From NCBI GenBank assembly GCA_949751835.1, contig CATKHK010000049.1, positions 124,001-188,000 of the forward strand: 64,000 nt of DNA, in the 5' to 3' direction. Each line of letters opens with the position of its first letter. The stretch's first letter is position 1. A model generated the notes under the pieces. It did not search any database, was not told the DNA's origin, and worked only from the letters and a program-made list of their open reading frames with translations. Below, piece by piece: positions 56,939 to 64,000 of this stretch. This DNA comes from Blepharisma japonicum. Lineage: Eukaryota > Ciliophora > Heterotrichea > Heterotrichida > Blepharismidae. Position numbers and translations under genes: made by a program.

Positions 56939-57221
56939 TGTATTTTTAAATTTTGATTATTTTTCGTTAATATGGATTTTATATAATATTTATGATGCCT
57001 AGCTATCTAATTTTTAATAAAATTATTTTATTGAGGAAAACCAAAGATAATAATTTTTTAAATTTGAAGGTGCTAGATAAATCTTATAATTTTAAATAAT
57101 AAATTACCTTTGTATATAACTTTCTTACTGATCTCGATCTAATAGCCATTATTGCCCAAATTAATATAAAAAAATCCTACTGTCTTATATATATCATAAA
57201 ATTAATACGTTAAATCTTCAT

Positions 57222-58067
57222 ATGGAATCCTCAAATTCTCCTCCACAAACTTCCCCAGAAAGTAACGAGCTGCTCTTATACATAAATTCCCTAAAAGACG
57301 AGCAGCGAGCTTTTGAAGCTGAAGAACGATACATCGAAGCCCAAATAACAGCCAAAAAAATAGTGGAGTTAAAACAAAAACTAAAGCGAGACCAAGTTGC
57401 CGAGCTAAAATCAAAGCAAAATGAAGAAAGAGAAACCGTTGAACAGTCATATCAAGCCGAATTGGCTGAGTTTAACAACCACTGAAACAAAGTCATTCAA
57501 GACTATCTTGAAAAATGCAGAGATCAAGAAGAAAAAACTCTTCAAAAGCATCAAGCCCAAGCCAAAGAAGAAAGAGAAAGACTAGAATCGACAACTCCAA
57601 CAGCCTTTAAGCCAAGCGCCCAACTATTAAACATGATTAAATGTAAAGAAAAAGCCGTCAGGACACAGAAATATATGGAAGCAAATAGCTTGTTAAAACA
57701 AATAGAAGAAACAAAATCTTATGAACAAATGAAGCATTTGGAGGTAAGACAGGTAAAAATAGAGCAACAAATGATTGTTTTTGAAAGTAAATTACAAAAA
57801 GAAATCGAAAATATTAAGAAAAGACAAAGAACGGGGCTTGATGAGCTGAGCAAACAGAGGAATATTGAGTTAGACTTGGTTAATAAAAAATATGAAAATA
57901 TTAGGAGGGAGTTAGAAAATGTGCAGAAAATTGAAACAAATAAGAAAAAAGGGAAGCATACAACAGCTGCAGGGAGGTGGGAAGGAAGTTTAATTAAACC
58001 TCATACGAGGTCTAATTTAGCAACTCCTCTCAGGTCATCATTAAGCCCAGGTAAACGATCTAATTAA
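57222..58067 (+). CDS. Coiled-coil protein, 281 residues
   Basis: One TGA is read as Trp (FNNHWNKVI). Residues 15-240 are almost continuous helix with repeated Glu/Lys/Gln heptads. Central Pro-rich break: TTPTAFKPS. The C-terminus is basic and Ser-rich (HTRSNLATPLRSSLSPGKRS). Function unknown; possibly cytoskeletal. Confidence 0.7.
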
Positions 58068-58244
58068 CTACGATACATTAAAAATCTTGACTTAATGAGT
58101 TTTAATACTATATAGAAAAATTGATAAGATATTCCTAGATATCAATATCTAATAGGAAAAAATAATTATAACTCTGCTATTTTTAGAGGAAATTCAATAA
58201 TATGAAGAATCTTATTATAAACTCCGTGTAATGAAAACTACTGC

Positions 58245-59450
58245 ATGAATAAACGGATTAAAATGTCTTTAGAAAATGACTGCGCATGAAAATCATTATC
58301 ATCTATAGCAATCCGAAATCTCCCAGGGCAACCATCAGAGCTTACTTTGACATTATCCAACAGAGAAAAGGATTTTCATCTTGAACTACTGCATCCTATT
58401 TCTTTAAATCCTTATTGAACAAGTATAAAAATTCCTCACAAAATCTACCCAGTTTTAGTAATTGTCACAAATTCCTCAAATTCTGTGCTACTTGAAGACT
58501 ATTTAAATCCAAAACATTTAGTTTTCTTAACAAAAGACTTAATATCTCTCAAAGAATTCAGCTTTCCTTTTATATGCTATGAATTTTCTGATGAAAATTG
58601 ATATGCCCAACAAGAGTCCATACAACAGTTCACAAGAGCTACAAGGAAAGAATCCCTCTCATTATCCCCTTTAAGAAGCAGCATCCGCAAAGACTCCTTT
58701 AACGCCGCTGTCGATTTTTTAGAATTAAAAGAAAATTACAAGAAACTATTAAAGGCACGAAAAGAGTTCATATATTTAGACGTAAAAACGCAAGAATTAA
58801 AAGCCTCATTTTCAAAAATCCTACAATCCAAAACTTTTAAGCTTCAAAGGCTTAAAGAAATCAAAGATTTAGCCGAAGAAGAAAATGACTTAAAAAGAAG
58901 CATTGCAGAACAAGCTTTATTAACAGAAAAATCACATAATTTAATAAAAGATTATTTTGGGCATGAACAAGTAGGGAAAAAATTACTTTATGCTCATAGT
59001 AGAAAATTTAAAGAAAGGACTGAGTCTATTGATGAATGATTGATGAAGGTTCAAGCAAAACAAGCATTAGTTCAGCTGAGAAGAATAAAAATGATTGGAG
59101 AAATATATGTAGCTTTGCCTGATTTATTTAGCATTGAGTGACTTGAAATGATTGATGATGAAGGAAATGTCAATGACTGTGAGACAGAAAATTTGGAAAA
59201 GTTAGGGTATATTTCTCATATAATACAAACTATTGCAGAAATATATAGAACGCAGGTGCGGTTTCAGATCATATTTAAAGGGTCTCAATCATCGGTGATA
59301 GTAAATGAGGAAGAGTTGCCTATTTATGTGCCTAATAGGAATAATAATGGGAAAAAGACAAATATTGCTACACAGTGCTTGAGGAATAATTTGCTTCAAA
59401 TTTCCGAATTAGTGCCATCTCCATCAGTGCTTGATAATGAAGATCAATAA
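58245..59450 (+). CDS. UVRAG/Vps38-like subunit of class III PI3-kinase
   Basis: A 401-residue frame (395 if the second ATG, 58263, is used) with six TGA-coded Trp. The N-terminal 130 residues look like a C2 domain. A coiled coil follows (about 150-270). The C-terminal domain has the UVRAG/Atg14 signature: LGYISHIIQTIAEIYRTQVR, then FQIIFKGSQSSVI, ELPIYVP and NIATQCLRNNLLQISEL. C2, coiled coil and BARA2-like ends in this order fit Vps38/UVRAG of PI3K complex II, which makes PI3P on endosomes. The WIPI protein at 18 kb would read that lipid. Confidence 0.78.
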
Positions 59451-60280
59451 AACAAGGATAATTGTAAGTAAACATTTTTTAATTTGGATTATTTACGATT
59501 TTATTGTTAAACTCGCCACTATCGTTTCTATCTTTTATTCCACAATATTTTTGGAATGCGAAATTTCGTTTCATAAAGATTGATGAAAATAATAGCAAAA
59601 AACCTTAGGTTTTCCTCATCTACCCAAAATATTTATTCACTATTCTATATAATAATATGATTTAAGAATTGAATGACCCTAAAAAACCATTCTCAGGTGT
59701 TTCTCTACAGCAATTAAAATTATAAATACCTCCAATTATAATGTTTTATAGATAAAACCCCATAGCACAAAAAATCAGAAGAAAATAGTGATTGAATTTT
59801 CTCTATTAAGGGTTTCGTCTATTTAAAATGCAATATAAACTGTTCAGCCATGCATATATTTTAAATTACAACAATTTAAAGAAAGACCGATAAAATGCAG
59901 TCTCTTACAAAAATTAGCATCTATCTATAGCAACATTTTTGATGTTTTGTACTTAAGCCTCTAAACTTAAATAAGAATAATAATATGTGTAGAAATCTCT
60001 AAGTAAACTTCTCTTTTAAAAACCTGAGGACAGTTATATTTAATTTTTTTTCTTTTTTACTTATACAAAATCTGAGCTTTGGATGATGAAGTATTTCCAT
60101 AAATCTGCTTTGCATAAAAAATATTTATCGATATTCATCTCTTCAAACTAAAAATCCATCTCAAGCTTTTCCATTTTGTTTGAAAATATATCCAATAGGT
60201 ATTCAGTTTTAGGAGTTAAATAAATATTAAAAATCAGACCAATTTAAAGTATTGTAAGGTCCTAATCCTTATTTAAATAT
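59451..60280. other. 830-bp convergent intergenic region
   Basis: Lies between the 3' ends of the UVRAG-like and tetraspan genes. No gene-length frame is seen. A 45-codon frame at 59583 is probably chance. A short palindrome (AAACCT-T-AGGTTT) occurs near 59603. Otherwise plain AT-rich DNA. Confidence 0.4.
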
Positions 60281-61060
60281 TTAAGATTCAGTTGTTTCAC
60301 CATTTCTGTGATGATGGCGATGTCTATGCTTATGTTCGCCTTGCATTTCCACTTCTTCAGGATCTTCTTGTTGTACTTCACTGGCTTTTTGGGCTTTTTG
60401 GTTTCCGTTATCAGTATCTTCTTCACCTATTTTGTATCGCTTGTAGAATACACTCCAAAAGATGCAGACAACAAAGTACCAAAGGACACATGCTAAAGAA
60501 ATACTGGGGCCTTCTTTACCACAGACTCTAGCAGGCTCTTGATGATGGTCCCAGTCTAGTCTACTGCACTCATAGCCCCAGAACATCTTTGCAAGACCTG
60601 ACCATATCACAAGTGCCCAAAAGTGCCAAGCAAGACCAAGCCAAATAAAGAGGACTGCAAGCCATGTCAATTTTGGTTTCTTGCAGAGATCGCTTATTAA
60701 GAAAAATATTGTCAAGCATATACAAAATAGTGAAATAGTTTCGAAAAGAATGTAAACAACTCCGCCTGCCCAAAGATGCTTCATTGCTTTACACTCTCCA
60801 GGAGATAATCCTTGTTTATTCCTATTGGAACCATCATTGCAGTCGTCCCAGAAGTTTGAATAGCTCATCGAGTCTGAGTAGTAATTAGAGTCAGACGTTG
60901 GAGATAAAAGGCCGCCTTCCCAATCGTATGGGTCAGCGCCTTGTTCAAACCACCTCTCAACTCCAAGCGATGCCAATTCTAATCCAATGATGAGCAAAAG
61001 AGATAGGATAGTAAAAATTCAGCAGCATTCTTTCTTTACGCAGCAAACAGTGGCTGACAT
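60281..61060 (-). CDS. Tetraspan (claudin-like topology) membrane protein
   Basis: A 259-residue frame from ATG 61060; TGA codes the Trp at KECCWIFT. Four hydrophobic helices: about 14-34, 97-122, 128-152 and 182-204. The large first outside loop is acidic and aromatic (YDWEGG ... NFWDDCNDGS). The second loop has paired Cys (YECSRLDW ... VCGKEG). The N-terminus has paired Cys (VCC, ECC) that could be palmitoylated. The tail is acidic then His-rich (HKHRHRHHHR). No family is assigned. Confidence 0.75.
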
Positions 61061-62286
61061 TTAATATTACTAGCACTTAATATTTAATTAGATTTGAAAA
61101 TTGAGATTAGAAGGACTCTAGATGTATAGATTAATGCTTAACGGATCATTTGATTCTCTCATAAACGCCATTTAAATATTTTAGACTTCCATTTATTTTG
61201 GCACAGATAAATCGAATTCAAATTTTTATTTATTTTGATTATGTTTTAGAAAGAAAAAGAGCAAGGATATATGATTAACTTGAGAAACTAATTATTTGGG
61301 AATTATTTTTGATTTAAATAAATTTAAACTAAATTGTAAGATAAATCATTTATCAGCTAAATGGCGCTAATTTTGGCTTCATATAGGAAAATGAGCTCAT
61401 TGGTATACATTTATTTTTATCTTAATTTGATTAGATATTTAGTAGATCATTACTTTTGGAAAAGGCCTGAATTAAAATTAGGCTAGCAAGGCTATAGTTT
61501 TTGGTCTTAATTGATGTCATTTTTATTAAGCTTCTAGCTTAAGAAGTAGTTTTGAATCCTGAGTATAAGCATTAATATATTTTTTGTGATAATATTAGAA
61601 TTTTATTTTTCAATGTACCTAATATTATTTAGTTTTAATTATAACAATATCAATGCTAGAGTATCGAATTTCACTTTGCTTCTCTGCTCATTTCGTTTAA
61701 TTTTTCTATATATAATTGCCATACTATTCCTATATTTCAGGGTGATTTATAAATTTATTGAAAAAATTCAGAATAAAATTAGTAAATCAATCTGAATGGC
61801 AAGCATATTCGATTTTTTAAGTTTATTATATTAATTTTTCCCATAAATTTAAAATATACCGAACCTATAAAATTTTATTAAACCTTATGGGCCTGTATTA
61901 AGACAATTCTGTGGAAATTGCTCATATTAACTATTTGATATAGCTCTATTTTTTCATTCCAGTTTCAATTTACCTATGATATTAAATAAACATAATAAAA
62001 GGGAGATATGAAAATGAAATAGAAAATAATTTATACATTGCAGATAATTAAAATTAATTTATATGTGAAAAAGGCTAAAATTTTATATATCAGAATCTCA
62101 TTTTTTCCACAAATTTTAAGAAATCTAAATTTCTTTATATCATGCACATGGATTGCCTGTCACTTTCAAACAAATTATATAATAGAAAATTATTGTATTT
62201 AATAAATCATTTTAATACAATTTCTCAGAAATATACATAAATATTTGAGAAAATTAATTTTCTGATGAACGTTTTTTCCATTAAAA
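61061..62286. other. Gene-poor region, left part
   Basis: 1.2 kb with no convincing gene. A hydrophobic Ile/Leu/Phe-rich frame (ATG 61613 to TAA 61834, 73 codons) is present, but its composition is that of raw AT-rich DNA. No tRNA, repeat array or telomere-like sequence is seen. Confidence 0.4.
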
Positions 62287-62457
62287 ATGGACAACGCAAG
62301 CAGCATAACTCAGAATCCTGCTAGTTGAGCCTCAATAAATTGTGTCCATATAGATGAAATTCCAGCCCATTCTCCTAAACAAAATCGCACAATGAGAAAA
62401 TTTCTTAGCTTATCACATTCAGAGAAGTACAGAATATTGTTAAGCTTTATTAAATAG
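62287..62457 (+). pseudogene. Decayed 5' duplicate of the 63397-63939 gene
   Basis: Similarity begins upstream of the ATG (TTTTTTCCATTAAAAATGGA in both) and runs about 150 bp. It includes a shared IDEIPA motif, SLS-x-SEKYRI, and the same order of residues between. After that, the duplicate loses homology and stops at TAG after 56 codons. The real gene continues for another 130 codons. The start codon is kept, so a short peptide could still be made. Confidence 0.75.
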
Positions 62458-63396
62458 CATTTAGATATCATATGGATAAGTTATTAAATTAGGCTTTTAT
62501 ATTTGCAAAGAGGAATAGTAATTATCAAGATCATTATATTTGTAAAAATGGAGTAAATAGCTGATTGGATAAAATGTAAAAATAATTAATAGCATTTATT
62601 AATATTATTGATAGCTAATTAAGATTTTAAATTATTACTGATTTAAAAACTATTAAATTTAATAGCCAAGCTATCAAATTTTAATTGTTTTTAAGCAAAA
62701 AAATAAAAATTTAGATCTTTTTTAAGGATTGGAAAAAATATGTGTATATCAAAATTCATAAAATCGCAACAGGTTTTTTGAGTTATATTGGTAGAGTATT
62801 AAATTACCTTTGGATTATTCAACAGTCCTCTTAAGGTGCTTTATTTGTATTGTATTTATTATTTCTTCTGCTAGAGACGAAGTTTTTCATCGCTTATATG
62901 ATTAATCTTACGAATATATTTGAAAGTAAAAATAGTACAATTTTTACAAGTTTTTGTTTACTCATGGGATGGAGCTAATTCTATTTGAAATTGCCAATAA
63001 AGAAGAAAAAATCAAATGAATTTAGCTTAAATTTAATGGAGCTATCTCACCTTAAATATTAAGTTTAGGTAGCTTTCTACAAAGCTATTTAAAATATAAA
63101 TCGATTAAATTTTAAAATCAACTTCAGATCATTTTTGTAAGCATAAATTTATATTTTAATTTATAGGGGAAAGGAGACTTTTATTTTATTAGACCAGCAA
63201 TTTTATTATTTTGCCAAAAAACAATTTCCTTGGAAATCTAAATTTCAAGATACATTGCTTGATATTTCAAAACGAATTATGCTTCTAAAATTATAGTGTC
63301 TAAATCATTTAATTAATTTAAACTTTTGGAAACAAAAATAAATATTTGAAAAACCAACTTGCTGGTCTATATCAGCAGAATTTTTTTCCATTAAAA
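62458..63396. other. Gene-poor region, right part
   Basis: About 940 bp between the pseudogene and the last gene, AT-rich, no supported feature; the distal part serves as upstream region of the last gene. Confidence 0.4.
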
Positions 63397-63939
63397 ATGG
63401 AAACTCAGAATCTTACAAGAGGAGCTTCACCAGATGAGGCCCAAATAGATGAAATTCCAGCCCCTCCTTCCAAGCGAGCAAACAAAATTAGAAAGTCTCT
63501 TAGCTTAAGCGACTCTGAGAAGTACAGAATAAAGGAAAAAAATATAATTTCTCCTATCATCAGCACACATAAGAGACACCCAAATCTAATGAATAAAATT
63601 ATGCCTTACAATGATAGATTAGAGCAAGAAACTCATCAAGAGGTAACAATATTTACAGAAGACCCTGACATTTATTATGCAGAAAATTCTGGGAAAAACA
63701 TAGTTGATATAGCAAGGATAAGAAATATCAATGAGAAAAATGATCAGTTATTAGCTCGAAGGTTCAATAAAGCTCATTGAAAACAATGTAAAATATGCAA
63801 AAAATTTGCATATTTTAAAAATAATGTTTGCATAAATTGCAAAAAGCAGCCAGATATGGAGGCAGACAGTAGAAAGGCAGATAGATGTTTAATTCTATTT
63901 ACATCCTTTTGCTGCTGTTTGCTGAATATTGGTAATTAG
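63397..63939 (+). CDS. Hypothetical protein with C-terminal C4 zinc motif
   Basis: A 180-residue frame; TGA at KAHWKQCK is read as Trp. Residues 1-140 are polar with IDEIPAPPSKR and SLSLSDSEKYRIKEK. Residues about 148-165 hold CKICKKFAYFKNNVCINCKK, a C-x2-C ... C-x2-C zinc ribbon. The end is hydrophobic and Cys-rich (LILFTSFCCCLLNIGN), perhaps acylated. A truncated copy lies 1.1 kb upstream. Confidence 0.65.
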
Positions 63940-64000
63940 GATAATTAATTGAAATTTCAATTATTTCTAAACTTAATGCAACTTAAATTTAATCCTAAAT

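Noticed and set aside
59583-59717. 45-codon frame after the UVRAG-like gene
   Set aside because: Short, biased composition, no support.
61613-61834. 73-codon hydrophobic frame in the gene-poor region
   Set aside because: Its Ile/Leu/Phe/Asn bias is what random AT-rich DNA gives; no motif, no clear neighbours' logic.

Overview
The window is somatic (macronuclear-type) DNA of a heterotrich ciliate, most likely Blepharisma. It is AT-rich and gene-dense, and its genes can only be read if UGA means tryptophan. Nearly every long gene has in-frame TGA at positions where its family has Trp, and every gene whose end lies in the window stops at TAA or TAG. Twelve introns could be placed from reading frame and homology: eight of 15 nt, two of 16, one of 17 and one of 20. 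Blepharisma is the known ciliate combining UGA=Trp with 15-16 nt introns; Stentor shares the introns but uses the standard code. The genus is an inference.

Layout. 1-14 kb: a partial zinc-finger/coiled-coil gene, a MORN/IQ protein, a tubulin-deglutamylase-type carboxypeptidase, a TPR/IQ protein, a voltage-sensor/adenylyl-cyclase fusion, an acylated MGNVCC protein and a multi-PHD chromatin protein. 14-26 kb: a RanBP2 zinc finger, ISD11 (Fe-S assembly), the H2B ubiquitin ligase Bre1, a WIPI/Atg18 propeller, coiled-coil proteins, a small four-helix membrane protein and a Myb/SANT protein. 26-31.4 kb: an inverted tandem array of four genes that join a PARP-type zinc finger, an F-box and an XPA-like cysteine module, with a truncated fifth copy, decayed pieces of the neighbouring gene, and a TA-bounded 114-bp insertion that looks like a retained internal eliminated sequence. 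31.5-46 kb: a cysteine-rich surface protein, an NDR kinase, an ankyrin protein, a START-like lipid binder, a formin, an EF-hand light chain, a C2H2 protein and a TTLL tubulin glutamylase. 46-64 kb: a mitochondrial m-AAA protease, a second cysteine-rich surface protein, a NEK kinase, an unusual ketosynthase, a CNG/HCN-like K+ channel, a UVRAG/Vps38-like PI3-kinase subunit, a tetraspan membrane protein, and a gene-poor tail holding a pseudogene of the last gene.

How genes relate. There are no operons; neighbours are independent monocistronic genes, often divergent or convergent with gaps of 30-350 bp. Several share a theme: cilium/tubulin code (TTLL writer, CCP eraser, LC4-like EF-hand, NEK, NDR), autophagy/PI3P (UVRAG-like subunit makes PI3P, WIPI binds it), chromatin (Bre1, PHD protein, SANT protein), mitochondria (ISD11, m-AAA) and electrical/cAMP signalling (voltage-sensing cyclase, CNG-like channel).

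Translations were done by eye with UGA=Trp. Family assignments rest on motif recognition, without database searches.
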